NCBI GenBank assembly: GCA_035630615.1
Contig: DASQKI010000051.1
Span: 22,899-86,898 of the forward strand
DNA length: 64,000 nucleotides
Direction: 5' to 3'
Origin: DATFRX01 sp035630615
GTDB lineage: Bacteria; Actinomycetota; Actinomycetes; Propionibacteriales; Nocardioidaceae
Position 1 is the first letter of the stretch. Every line of letters starts with the position of its first letter. Under the pieces are notes generated by a model. The model saw only the letters and a list, made by a program, of their open reading frames with translations. It was not told the DNA's origin and did not search any database. A program made the translations under genes and the position numbers. Below, in pieces: positions 33,001 through 41,700 of the stretch.

Positions 33001-33027
33001 AGGCCCCGGTGTTTCCGGGGCCTTTGT
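33001..33027 (+). terminator. Intrinsic terminator after carD
   Basis: AGGCCCCGG (33001-33009) pairs with CCGGGGCCT (33015-33023) around TGTTT, followed by TTTGT. This is a strong GC stem with a short T tract, 22 bases after the carD stop. Confidence 0.85.
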
Positions 33028-33085
33028 CATGTCGGCGCAACGACGGCGAGCGACACCCTGCAGGCGACCGGGGAGGAGAGGCGAC

Positions 33086-33778
33086 ATGAGTACGGCGGCG
33101 ATCGTGCCGGCTGCGGGCGACGGCCTACGCCTCGGCGCCGATCGTCCGAAGGCTCTGGTGTCGCTGGCTGGTGAGCCGCTGGTGGTGCACGCGCTCCGCG
33201 GCCTCCGAGCGAGTGAGGTCGTCGACCGCGTCATCGTCGCGGCTCCGATCGCGGCCGGCGACGAGCTGCGGGCGGCGCTTCCCAGCGAGTGGAACGGGTG
33301 GGTCCGGGTGATCGACGGCGGCGCGACCCGCCAGGCATCGGTGGCTGCCGGACTAGAGGCGCTATCGCACGACCACGACCTGGTGTTGGTCCACGATGCC
33401 GCTCGCGCGTTGGTGCCGCCGGCTGTGGTGGTTCGGGTCGTCGATGCCCTTCTCGGTGGCGCCGACGCCGTCATCCCCGTGCTTGCGATGGCAGACACCG
33501 TCAAGCGGGTACGCGGCGGCGTCGTCCTCGAGACGGTCGACCGCGCCGAGCTGTACGCGGTCCAAACCCCGCAAGGCTTCCAGCGCCGGATCCTCGCCGC
33601 CGTCCATGCCGCCGCGGTCGACTCCGACGCACCGGCGACCGACGACGCTGCGCTGGTCGAACGTGCCGGTGGCGAGGTGTGCGCCGTCGACGGCGACTCC
33701 GAGGCGTTCAAGATCACCCGGCCTCTCGACTTGGCTCTAGCCGAGGCGGTCCTCCGTTCGCGGCGCCACTCCCTCTAG
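33086..33778 (+). CDS. ispD: 2-C-methyl-D-erythritol 4-phosphate cytidylyltransferase
   Basis: A 230-residue nucleotidyltransferase with the CTP loop AAIVPAAGDGLRLGADRPKAL, VLVHDAARALVPPAVVVRVV, AVQTPQGFQRRIL and a C-terminal DDAALVERAGGEV. It makes CDP-ME in the MEP isoprenoid pathway. The ATG at 33086 follows GGAGGAGAGG. The next enzyme but one in the pathway, IspF, is encoded convergently beyond a family A repeat. The stop codon TAG merges with the first base of that repeat. Confidence 0.95.
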   Translation: MSTAAIVPAAGDGLRLGADRPKALVSLAGEPLVVHALRGLRASEVVDRVIVAAPIAAGDELRAALPSEWNGWVRVIDGGATRQASVAAGLEALSHDHDLVLVHDAARALVPPAVVVRVVDALLGGADAVIPVLAMADTVKRVRGGVVLETVDRAELYAVQTPQGFQRRILAAVHAAAVDSDAPATDDAALVERAGGEVCAVDGDSEAFKITRPLDLALAEAVLRSRRHSL

Positions 33779-33864
33779 CGCCGAGATTGCGCGCCCTGCC
33801 CGGTGGGTGGGCAGGACGCGCAATCTCGGTGCGAGCCAGTGGGCAGGACGCGCAATCTCGGCGC
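33778..33864. repeat. Family A repeat between convergent ispD and ispF
   Basis: One left-facing unit begins at 33778 on the last base of the ispD stop (GCGCCGAGATTGCGCG). Two right-facing units, GGGCAGGACGCGCAATCTCG with following GTGC or GCGC, start at 33809 and 33841, exactly 32 bp apart. The first two can form a 24-bp hairpin with two mismatches. Confidence 0.85.
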
Positions 33865-33915
33865 GAGGACCGGTCGGGCCCGCGGGAGGACGGGTCGGGC
33901 CGGCGCGGGGGCCGG

Positions 33916-34410
33916 TTAGGCCGGCGCGACGATCGCGATCGCGATGGCGGCGATGCCCTCACCGCGACCGGTCAGCCCGAGTCCGTCGGTAGTCGTCGCC
34001 GTCAGATGCACCGGCGCCCGGCAGGCGGCGGCGAGCGCCGACTCCGCTTCGGCCCGTCGGGCGCCGAGGCGCGGTCGGTCGCCGATCAGCTGGACCGCGA
34101 CGTTGCCGATCACGTAACCCGCGTCGCGCACGCGCCGAGCCGTCTCGCCGAGCAGCGCAACGCCGGACGCGTCGGCCCAGCGCGGGTCGGACGTGCCGAA
34201 GGTGCTGCCCAGGTCGCCCATCGCCGCCGCCGACAGCAGCGCGTCGCATGCCGCGTGGGCGACGACGTCGCCGTCGGAGTGGCCGACCGGGCCGTCCGGT
34301 TCGTCCGGCCACTGCAGCCCGGCGATCCGCATCGGGCGGCCGGGGGCTAGGGCATGGACGTCGGTGCCGACGCCGACGAGTGGCAGCGCCGGCTGGTCCG
34401 AAGAGGTCAC
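33916..34410 (-). CDS. ispF: 2-C-methyl-D-erythritol 2,4-cyclodiphosphate synthase
   Basis: A 164-residue trimeric enzyme with the zinc ligands in GVGTDVHALAPG and DGDVVAHAACDALLSAAAMG, the GDLGSTF loop and TTTDGLGLTGRGEGI. It cyclises CDP-ME 2-phosphate in the MEP pathway. The GTG at 34410 has a GGGAGG site; the adjacent GTG at 34413 is equivalent. It is divergent from the oxidoreductase gene, 45 bases away. Confidence 0.94.
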   Translation of the reverse strand: MTSSDQPALPLVGVGTDVHALAPGRPMRIAGLQWPDEPDGPVGHSDGDVVAHAACDALLSAAAMGDLGSTFGTSDPRWADASGVALLGETARRVRDAGYVIGNVAVQLIGDRPRLGARRAEAESALAAACRAPVHLTATTTDGLGLTGRGEGIAAIAIAIVAPA

Positions 34411-34455
34411 CACATCGTCATCCTCCCGCACCCACCGCAGTGCCACGATGGAGAG

Positions 34456-35970
34456 GTGGATCGCCAGACACTGCTTCGGGCGGCGGTCGCCGGTGGAGTC
34501 GCCGGCGCCGCCGGGCTCGCCGTCGCCGAGTTGGCTGCCGGTCTCTTGCACACGCGGCTGTCGCCGGCGCTCGCGGTCGGCGAGGCGATCATCGAGCTGA
34601 CACCGGGACAGGTCGCCGAGCAGGCGATCGGCGCCGTGGGGTCGGCTGACAAGCCGCTGCTCGTCACGGGCGTGCTGGTCGGTGTCGTCGTCGCGTCGAT
34701 GCTGGCGGGCATCGTCGGCTCGTATCGGCGCGGCGCTGGCGCCGCGCTCCTGATCGGACTGACCGCGATCGCCGGGATCGCCGTCATGACCCGTGACGAC
34801 TCCCGCCCCGTCGACGTCATGCCCGTGATCGCCGGCGCCGCGGCCGGACTTCTGGTTTACCGCTGGTTGCTCGGCCGGGCCATGGAGGCTTCGGCCGCAG
34901 ATGCCGACGCTCTCACCCGACGACAGTTCCTGCGCGCGACCGGCGTCGCGGTCGCAGGCGCCGCGGTGGTTGGCGGGCTTGGCCGGTGGGCGACCGAAGC
35001 CCGACGTTCGGTAGAGCGGGCGCGCGACGCGTTGCGACTGCGGCTGCGTACGCCAGCAACTCCGGCCGGCGCCGATCTCGGTGTGGACGGCTTGACGTCC
35101 TGGGTCACCCCCAACGACGACTTCTATCGCATCGACACGACACTGTCGCCGCCACTGGTCAAGCCTGACGACTGGGAGTTGCGCATTCACGGCATGGTCG
35201 ACCGTGAGCTGACCCTGACTTATCAGGATCTGGTCGAACGGGGGCTCTCGAACGCCTGGGTCACGCTGTGCTGTGTGAGCAACCCGGTCGGCGGCGACCT
35301 GATCTCCAACGCGTGGTGGAGCGGCGTACGCATCGACGACCTGCTCGCGGAGGTCGGCGTCAGTCCGGACGCCGACGCGCTGCTGTCGACGTCGCACGAC
35401 GGCTGGACCTGCGGCACCCCGCTGGCGGCGTTGACCGACGGCCGCGACGCGTTGCTGGCGATCGCGATGAACGGCGAGCCGCTTCCGATCGAGCACGGAT
35501 TCCCGGTCCGGATGGTCGTGCCCGGCCTCTATGGGTTCGTGTCGGCGACGAAGTGGGTCGTCGAGTGGGAGGTCACCCGATTCGATGACTTCGATGCGTA
35601 CTGGACCGAGCGCGGCTGGTCGGAGGAGGCGCCGGTCAAGACGCAGTCGCGGATCGACACCCCGCGGTCGGGCGACTCGGTCGACGCCGGCACGGTGACG
35701 GTCGGCGGCGTGGCGTGGGCGCAGCATCGCGGCATCGAGCGGGTCGAGCTGCGGGTCGACGACGGTGACTGGACGCCGGCCCGGCTGGCGGCCGATCCGT
35801 CCATCGACACCTGGGTGCAGTGGGTCGTCGAGTGGGACGCCGAGCCCGGCGACCATGTGCTGGCGGTCCGGGCCACCGACGCCGAAGGCGACACGCAGAC
35901 CGGCGACGTGGCCGATGTCGTCCCCGACGGCGCCACCGGCTGGCACAGCGTCGAGGTCTCCGTCGACTGA
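34456..35970 (+). CDS. Membrane-anchored molybdopterin oxidoreductase of the sulfite-oxidase fold
   Basis: A 504-residue protein. The N-terminal 160 residues form about four membrane helices, followed by a twin-arginine-like TRRQFLRATG. The sulfite-oxidase Mo domain (about 220-400) has the cysteine ligand in WVTLCCVSNPVGGDLISN, then DGWTCGTPL and HGFPVRMVVPGLYGFVSATKW. A C-terminal Ig-like dimerisation domain follows (VAWAQHRGIERVELRVDDGD). It should sit outside the membrane and oxidise or reduce a small substrate; YedY-like sulfoxide reduction is an alternative. The GTG at 34456 was chosen because upstream sequence is the ispF promoter. Confidence 0.88.
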   Translation: MDRQTLLRAAVAGGVAGAAGLAVAELAAGLLHTRLSPALAVGEAIIELTPGQVAEQAIGAVGSADKPLLVTGVLVGVVVASMLAGIVGSYRRGAGAALLIGLTAIAGIAVMTRDDSRPVDVMPVIAGAAAGLLVYRWLLGRAMEASAADADALTRRQFLRATGVAVAGAAVVGGLGRWATEARRSVERARDALRLRLRTPATPAGADLGVDGLTSWVTPNDDFYRIDTTLSPPLVKPDDWELRIHGMVDRELTLTYQDLVERGLSNAWVTLCCVSNPVGGDLISNAWWSGVRIDDLLAEVGVSPDADALLSTSHDGWTCGTPLAALTDGRDALLAIAMNGEPLPIEHGFPVRMVVPGLYGFVSATKWVVEWEVTRFDDFDAYWTERGWSEEAPVKTQSRIDTPRSGDSVDAGTVTVGGVAWAQHRGIERVELRVDDGDWTPARLAADPSIDTWVQWVVEWDAEPGDHVLAVRATDAEGDTQTGDVADVVPDGATGWHSVEVSVD

Positions 35971-35987
35971 CGCGTACTGGGGAGGCC

Positions 35988-36008
35988 TGCGCCAATCGCG
36001 CCAGCGCA
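35988..36008. repeat. Family F short inverted repeat (TGCGCCAATCG word)
   Basis: TGCGC (35988-35992) and GCGCA (36004-36008) bracket CAATCGCGCCA, in the 60-base gap between the convergent oxidoreductase and C39 genes. The word TGCGCCAATCG recurs at 44602 in another convergent gap. Confidence 0.6.
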
Positions 36009-36030
36009 CCGAGCCGTCGATGCAGCGGCG

Positions 36031-37227
36031 TCACCAGTTCCGCTCAGGTGGGTGCGGCGGCAGCGGAAACTCCAGCGGGTGAATGACGTAGACGACGCCG
36101 CCCGACGACCGTAGCCACAGTGCCTCGATCTGGTCGCGCCGATAGGTCGTCCGGACTGCCGCGTCGCTTTCGATGCGATGGGACGCCGGGTCGTTGACGA
36201 TCGGGTCGCCCTCCTGGGTAAACCCGATCAGCACCATCAGATGCCCCTTCGTGTCATAACCGGCGCCGGTGAGCTCGTCCTCCTCGAACGCGAGCGAGAT
36301 GATCAGCGGGATCCCGGCCCCGATGAACGCCTCCGCCTCGGCGAGCGACCGCAGTCGGGTGACGAAGGCCACCAGATTTCGGGTCGACGCGTACGCGGTG
36401 TTGAATGCCCAGTTGCCGGCGCCGCCGAACGCGTGATCGAAGCAGGCGCGCGCGATGTACGGCACGAACCGGTCCGACTGCTGCGGCTCGACCCACGCGT
36501 AGTCGTGCGGCGGCGGCAGCCGGTCCCAGTGGTCCAACACCATGGCGATCGACGTCGGCGAGCACCACGACTGACCGCCGCCGTCGTAGGCCGGATAGTT
36601 GTCGCGATGCAGCTGTTGGGAGTACGTCGACACGTCGAGCTGGATCGCGTCCGGCAGTATCGGCGCGCTGGTCGGTGGCAGATCCGCCTTGCGCCCGCGC
36701 GGCACCGCCGACGTCATCAGCCCGAGCCTGGTCAGGCGGGGCCGATCGTCGGTGCCGACGAGGCGGAACAGGATCACCCGGACCTGATAGCTCTCCCACG
36801 CCTCGTCGGGCTCGATCAGCAGCTCGTCGGTTTCGACCGCGATGCCGTCGGCCGACTGGCCCGGCACGCTGGTCGGGTGGATCTCGTCGTCGGTCGCGGC
36901 CCAACGCGCGATGACGAACCACCGAGACCACGACGCGTCGGAGGCCGTCCGCCCGCGGATACCGATGCCGACCCACGACGTGCCCGGGGTCTCGGCCGCC
37001 CACGATGCGACGATCGACGTCGCCGGAAATGCGGCCGGCAGTGTCGGCGAAACCCAGAAGCCGTAGTCGTAATCGCGTGGCCCGCTGTCGCCGAAGGGGT
37101 CGTGATAGTCGCGTTGGCCGGCCGGCGTGCCGAGCGCCAGCCCGGTCCCGTCGCTGACGACCCCTTCGCGTTCGGCGCCTGACGCGTCGAGGTCGAGCCA
37201 ACCGAAGTCGACGTGCCGCCCGCTCAC
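36031..37227 (-). CDS. C39-family cysteine peptidase-like protein, no signal peptide
   Basis: A 398-residue protein. Residues 1-190 form a beta-rich domain (FGWLDLDASGAEREGVVSDG, GPRDYDYGFWVSPTLP). Residues about 195-395 are a C39-like papain fold with Q/C in YDGGGQSWCSPTSIAMVLDH and the histidine in GYDTKGHLMVLIGF. The tandem upstream gene encodes a paralogue with a signal peptide. Here I see none, so it may be cytoplasmic or exported otherwise. The start overlaps the paralogue's stop by four bases. The substrate is unknown. Confidence 0.82.
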   Translation of the reverse strand: MSGRHVDFGWLDLDASGAEREGVVSDGTGLALGTPAGQRDYHDPFGDSGPRDYDYGFWVSPTLPAAFPATSIVASWAAETPGTSWVGIGIRGRTASDASWSRWFVIARWAATDDEIHPTSVPGQSADGIAVETDELLIEPDEAWESYQVRVILFRLVGTDDRPRLTRLGLMTSAVPRGRKADLPPTSAPILPDAIQLDVSTYSQQLHRDNYPAYDGGGQSWCSPTSIAMVLDHWDRLPPPHDYAWVEPQQSDRFVPYIARACFDHAFGGAGNWAFNTAYASTRNLVAFVTRLRSLAEAEAFIGAGIPLIISLAFEEDELTGAGYDTKGHLMVLIGFTQEGDPIVNDPASHRIESDAAVRTTYRRDQIEALWLRSSGGVVYVIHPLEFPLPPHPPERNW

Positions 37228-38537
37228 GAGGGACCGCCCCGCAGGACGTACACGGTGCCCCCGGTGGTCGGCAGCCAGACGTTTTCGAACTGTCGCCGCT
37301 TGTAGACGCGGCGAACACCCCGCGCGTGATCCGCGGCCGGGTCGTTGACGATCACGCGACCGTCGCGGGTGAAGCCGCGTATCACGAGCAGATGGCCCGG
37401 CGACGACTCGAGTGGCGCGCCGTCGAGCTCACCGGGGCCGAAGGCGATCGAGGCGACCAGCGGGATGCCATGGCGGATCAGACGCTCGGCGGGGCGCAGC
37501 GACCGGAGTCGGGTGACGTAGGCGTCGACACCCAGAGTGCCGGCGTACGCGGTGTTGAACGGCCAATTGCCGGCGCCTTCGTAGCGGTAGTCGTACGCGT
37601 ACCTCGCGCCATGGTCGACCCAGGGGGCGGGGTAGGCGTCGTTGACCCAGGCGTACTGCCTTGGCTTAGGCAACCGGTGCCAGTAGCCCAGCACCATCGC
37701 GACCGACGTGGGGGAGCACCAGGCCTCGCCGCCGCCGTCGTACTGGGGGTATTCGCCCTCGTGAACCATCTGCGACCAACGCGGCACGTCGAGCTCAACG
37801 GTGCGGCGCATCGTCGTCGCGCTGGCGTGGACCGTGCCGCCACGGGGGACGCGGGACGCGATCGCTCCGGCCGACCGTACCGTCGGCGACGCGGTCGCGC
37901 CGACCCTTCGAAGCAGCGTGACGCGCAGCTGCCAGGCGGCGTAGCGCCGATGCGCATCGGTCACGAGCGTGTCGACGTTGACGCGGCTGAAGTCGTCGGG
38001 CTGACGACTCGGCGACGCTCGGTGGAAGGACCGATCGCCGGCGGCCCAGCGGCCCAGGACGTCCCAGCTCCCGGTCGCGCCCGACCCGGTGCGACCGCGC
38101 ACGGCGAGTTCGATCCAGGTGTGCCTTGGCGTGGTGGCGTTCCACGACGGGATCAGCTCGGTGAGGCCGAAGCCGGGTCGGATCCAGCGCGAGGTCCACC
38201 GGGCGAAGCCGTAGCGGTGTGGGTCGCCGTCGCCCCATGGGTCGGCGTAGCGCCGGATGCCGATGCGGTGGTCGATCCGGATCGCGGCGGCCGCCACTCG
38301 CACCCCCTCGCGACGGCCGGTGCGCCAGGCACCGCCGGTCGACCAGCGCCGCAGGTCGAGGTGGCGGACGACGTCGCGGGCCGCGCCTTCTGGTGCCGCT
38401 GCGGTGCCGTCGGTCGCGTGGATTCGGTCGGCTGCGGCGGGGTCGTCGGCGGCCGCGGCGGGCGGCGTCGACCCGATCCCGGTGGCGCCCAGGGCAAGCA
38501 CCAGCCCGGCGCTCGCCCCGAGTCGCGGTCGCTTCAC
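37224..38537 (-). CDS. Secreted C39-family cysteine peptidase-like protein
   Basis: A 437-residue protein with a signal peptide (VKRPRLGASAGLVLALGATG, then AAAA). A beta-rich domain (HLDLRRWSTGGAWRTGRR, GDPHRYGFARWTSRWIRPGF) is followed by a C39-like catalytic domain (YDGGGEAWCSPTSVAMVLGY; PGHLLVIRGFTRDGRVIVND). The GTG at 38537 puts the signal peptide at the N-terminus. It is the upstream member of a tandem pair, translationally coupled to its paralogue. It is likely a secreted wall or peptide hydrolase; C39 domains also process bacteriocin leaders, but no such peptide is near. Confidence 0.85.
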   Translation of the reverse strand: MKRPRLGASAGLVLALGATGIGSTPPAAAADDPAAADRIHATDGTAAAPEGAARDVVRHLDLRRWSTGGAWRTGRREGVRVAAAAIRIDHRIGIRRYADPWGDGDPHRYGFARWTSRWIRPGFGLTELIPSWNATTPRHTWIELAVRGRTGSGATGSWDVLGRWAAGDRSFHRASPSRQPDDFSRVNVDTLVTDAHRRYAAWQLRVTLLRRVGATASPTVRSAGAIASRVPRGGTVHASATTMRRTVELDVPRWSQMVHEGEYPQYDGGGEAWCSPTSVAMVLGYWHRLPKPRQYAWVNDAYPAPWVDHGARYAYDYRYEGAGNWPFNTAYAGTLGVDAYVTRLRSLRPAERLIRHGIPLVASIAFGPGELDGAPLESSPGHLLVIRGFTRDGRVIVNDPAADHARGVRRVYKRRQFENVWLPTTGGTVYVLRGGPS

Positions 38538-38732
38538 AGGTGCCACGCTAGCCGGTGGGGTTCGATCTGGGGGTTTTGACCCGCTCATTCTGGGATATTG
38601 CGTCATCATCCGGGCCGGGTACGTCGTATCAGTACCTCCCGGAGCGGAGCCGAGGCAGCCCGAGTCGTCGCCCGGCTACCCGACGTAGCGTCGCAAGCTC
38701 AATCAAATCGCCGATCGTGGCCGCGTGCGAGC

Positions 38733-39368
38733 ATGACGCGCGTGGAGAGCGAACCTGCGATCGAGCTTGACGACGTCGTCGTGACGCGGTCCGGACGACG
38801 CGTACTCGATCATCTCAGTGCGACGTTCGCCGCCGGTCGGATCACGGCTGTCGCGGGTCCGTCCGGCAGCGGCAAGACAACGATGCTACGGCTGGTCAAC
38901 CGGCTGTCGCTGCCCGATTCCGGCGTCGTGCGCTTTCGCGGCTCTGACGTCGCCGACCTCGACCCGCTCGCCCTGCGACGTCGGGTCGGCATGGTGTTTC
39001 AGCGGCCGACGGCGTTTCCGGGTACGGTCCGGGCAAACCTCGCCGAGGCGGCGCCGGACACCGACGGCACCTACGCGGCGGCGCTCGAGCAGGCTGCTCT
39101 CGACTCGGCGCTGATCGATCGCGACACTGCTCAGCTGTCCGGCGGCGAGTTGCAGCGGGTGTGTCTGGCCCGCACGTTGGTCACCCGACCCGAGGCGCTG
39201 CTGCTCGACGAGCCGACGTCGAGTCTGGACGAGGACGCGGCGCTCGTGTTCGAGAGGGCCGCCCGAGCCTTGGCGAACGGCGGTACGACGATCGTCTGGG
39301 TGACCCACGACCGGGCCCAACTGGAGCGGGTGGCCGATGCCATTTACGAGATCGGGAGGCGCACATGA
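38733..39368 (+). CDS. ABC transporter ATP-binding protein (FetA-like)
   Basis: A 211-residue ATPase with Walker A AGPSGSGKTTMLRLVNRLS, Q-loop RVGMVFQRPTAFPG, signature LSGGELQRVCLARTL and Walker B EALLLDEPTSSLDEDAA. It is short, like FetA/YbbL. It overlaps the membrane-subunit gene by four bases (ATGA). FetAB is thought to export iron or maintain metal balance; the substrate here is inferred only from family. The ATG at 38733 begins MTRVESEPAIELDD. Confidence 0.85.
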   Translation: MTRVESEPAIELDDVVVTRSGRRVLDHLSATFAAGRITAVAGPSGSGKTTMLRLVNRLSLPDSGVVRFRGSDVADLDPLALRRRVGMVFQRPTAFPGTVRANLAEAAPDTDGTYAAALEQAALDSALIDRDTAQLSGGELQRVCLARTLVTRPEALLLDEPTSSLDEDAALVFERAARALANGGTTIVWVTHDRAQLERVADAIYEIGRRT

Positions 39369-40135
39369 TCGAGTGGGCGGGGCTGGCCGTCTCGGTCATC
39401 CTGGTCGGGGTCGCGGTCGGGGTCTCGGCGCTGCTCCGGCTGCGACTGGAGCGCGATCTGATCGTCGCGTCGGTACGGATGGCGGTCCAACTCGCGCTGG
39501 TCGGCGGCGTACTCGCGCAGGTCATCGACGCCGACCGGTCGATCTGGTGGTCGTGGCTGTGGGTGGCCGCGATGGTGGGGTACGCCTCAGACGTCGCGGC
39601 TCGACGAGCGCCAGAGGTGCCGGGGCTGCGATGGCTCGCGCTGGGCGCGTTCGGGGTCGCGGCTGTCGTGACGATGGGGGTGCTGTTCGGGCTCGACGTG
39701 TTCCCGGTCGATGGGCGAACCGTCGTGCCGCTCGCCGGCATGATGGTCGGAAACTCGATGACGGCGACCGTGCTCGCAGGACGTCGAGTGCTCGAGGAGA
39801 TCGGCGATAAGCGGGATCAGGTCGAGGCGCGGCTGGCGCTCGGGCAGGACTCGCGGACAGCGGCGCGACCATACGTTCGGGCCGCGCTGCGGTCGGCACT
39901 GACGCCGCAGATCGAGACGACGAAGGCGACCGGGTTGGTGTTCCTGCCCGGCGCGATGACGGGGCTGATCCTGGCCGGCGTCGATCCGGCGGATGCCGTC
40001 AAGGTGCAGGCCGTCGTGATGTTCCTGGTGCTCGGCGCGGCCGCGACGACCACCACGCTGGTCGCACTCGGCGCCGCGTCCCGGCTGTTCACCGCCGACC
40101 ACCGCCTCCGCCTCACCCTCACCGCCGATCCGTGA
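39365..40135 (+). CDS. FetB/UPF0014-family ABC transporter membrane protein
   Basis: A 256-residue protein with about seven helices and the UPF0014 hallmark GMMVGNSMTATVLAGRRVLEE, plus ALTPQIETTKATGLVFLPGAMTG. It forms the membrane part of the pair with the preceding ATPase. The stop codon TGA lies inside a family C repeat word, CGATCCGTGAGTTT. Confidence 0.88.
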   Translation: MIEWAGLAVSVILVGVAVGVSALLRLRLERDLIVASVRMAVQLALVGGVLAQVIDADRSIWWSWLWVAAMVGYASDVAARRAPEVPGLRWLALGAFGVAAVVTMGVLFGLDVFPVDGRTVVPLAGMMVGNSMTATVLAGRRVLEEIGDKRDQVEARLALGQDSRTAARPYVRAALRSALTPQIETTKATGLVFLPGAMTGLILAGVDPADAVKVQAVVMFLVLGAAATTTTLVALGAASRLFTADHRLRLTLTADP

Positions 40136-40213
40136 GTTTCGACCCCGCGATCCGTGAGGCACGACGTTGGTCCCGGATCAGAACGCACGGATGACTGGAC
40201 CAAACTCACGGAT
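40126..40213. repeat. Family C repeat: two direct words and an inverted one
   Basis: CGATCCGTGAGTTT (40126-40139) overlaps the FetB stop codon. CGATCCGTGAGG starts at 40148, 22 bp later. The inverted word AAACTCACGGAT lies at 40202-40213. The 22-bp step equals that of the four-copy array at 10129. Confidence 0.8.
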
Positions 40214-40281
40214 GAGCGGGGAAGGTGTAGCGGATGAGCAGGGAAAGTGTGGCGGACGTGCGGGTCGATACGCTGGCGCTC

Positions 40282-41700
40282 GTGACTATCCGGCTGTACG
40301 ACACCGCCACGCGTGAGATCCGCGACTTCGAGCCCGTGCGCCCGGGTCAGGTCGGGATCTACCACTGTGGCCTGACCGTGCAGGGGCCGCCGCACATCGG
40401 CCACATCCGCAAGGAGGTTGTCTTCGACGTCCTTCGGCGCTGGTTCGAATACCGCGGCTACGAGGTGACCCTGGTCGCCAACATCACCGACATCGACGAC
40501 CGCATCCTCGCCAAGGAGGCCGAGGAGCACCGGCCCTGGTGGAGCATCGCGTACGCCAACGAGCGCGTGCTGCACGAGGCGTACACAGCGCTCGGCTGCC
40601 TGCCGCCGACGTATGAGCCGCGTGCCACCGGCCACATCCCCGAGATGGTCGAGCTGATCAACGAGCTGATCGTCAAGGGCCATGCCTACGTCGCGCCCGA
40701 CGGGTCCGGCGACGTCTACTTCGACGTGCGGTCGTGGCCGGCGTACGGCGAACTGTCCAACCAGCGCATCGACGACATGGCGCCGGCCGCCGACGCCGAC
40801 TCGAGGGGCAAGCGCGACCCGCGTGACTTCGCGCTGTGGAAGGGTTTCAAGAAGGGCGAGGAGCCCGACACCGCCGCGTGGCCGGCGCCGTGGGGGCTCG
40901 GTCGGCCGGGCTGGCATCTCGAGTGCTCGGCGATGGTCGGTAAGTACCTCGGCGACGAGTTCGACATCCACGGCGGAGGGCTCGACCTGCGGTTCCCGCA
41001 CCACGAAAACGAGCAGGCCCAGTCGCGTGCCGCCGGACGGCCGTTCGCCCACTTCTGGATGCACAACGCGATGGTCAACCTGACCGGCGAAAAGATGAGC
41101 AAGTCGGTCGGCAACTTCCTGCTCGTACACGAAATGGTCAAGCGGATCCGCGCGATCGACCTGCGCCACTACCTGCTTGCGCCGCACTACCGGTCGATCA
41201 TCGAGTACTCCGATGAGGCGCTGGCCGAGTCGTCCACCGGCTTCAGGCGGATCGAGGGGTACGTCGAACGCGCGACCGAAGTCACCGGCGGCGTCGACCC
41301 GGCCGAAGGTATGACGTGCGCCGACTTCGAGGCCGCCATGGACGACGACCTCGGTGTGCCCGCTGCCCTCGCCGCGCTGCACGAGGTCGTACGCGAAGGC
41401 AACAAGCTGCTCACCGACGGCGACTCGGCCGCACTCCGCGGCAATCTCGCCTCGGTCCGACGGATGCTCGGCCTGCTCGGAATCGACCCGCTCGCCGAGC
41501 CGTGGGCCGACGCGCGATCCGGCGACGCCGACCTGCGTGGCGCCGTCGACGCGCTCGTGTCGGGTCTCGCGGCGCAGCGCGAGGAGGCCCGGGCCCGCAA
41601 AGACTTCGCCGCCGCCGACGGCATTCGCGACCTCTTGCGCGAGGCTGGTGTCGAGGTCGAGGACACGCCGTCCGGGCCGCGTTGGACGGTCGGACGCTGA
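40282..41700 (+). CDS. cysS: Cysteinyl-tRNA synthetase
   Basis: A 472-residue class I synthetase with zinc ligand and HIGH region IYHCGLTVQGPPHIGHIR, TLVANITDIDDRILAKEAEE, GWHLECSAM, GGGLDLRFPHHENEQAQ and the KMSKS loop GEKMSKSVGNF. It charges tRNA-Cys. The GTG at 40282 (VTIRLYDTATREI) is chosen on homology; a start 48 bases upstream is possible. It overlaps rlmB by one base (TGATG), the usual cysS-rlmB pair of actinobacteria. Confidence 0.95.
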   Translation: MTIRLYDTATREIRDFEPVRPGQVGIYHCGLTVQGPPHIGHIRKEVVFDVLRRWFEYRGYEVTLVANITDIDDRILAKEAEEHRPWWSIAYANERVLHEAYTALGCLPPTYEPRATGHIPEMVELINELIVKGHAYVAPDGSGDVYFDVRSWPAYGELSNQRIDDMAPAADADSRGKRDPRDFALWKGFKKGEEPDTAAWPAPWGLGRPGWHLECSAMVGKYLGDEFDIHGGGLDLRFPHHENEQAQSRAAGRPFAHFWMHNAMVNLTGEKMSKSVGNFLLVHEMVKRIRAIDLRHYLLAPHYRSIIEYSDEALAESSTGFRRIEGYVERATEVTGGVDPAEGMTCADFEAAMDDDLGVPAALAALHEVVREGNKLLTDGDSAALRGNLASVRRMLGLLGIDPLAEPWADARSGDADLRGAVDALVSGLAAQREEARARKDFAAADGIRDLLREAGVEVEDTPSGPRWTVGR

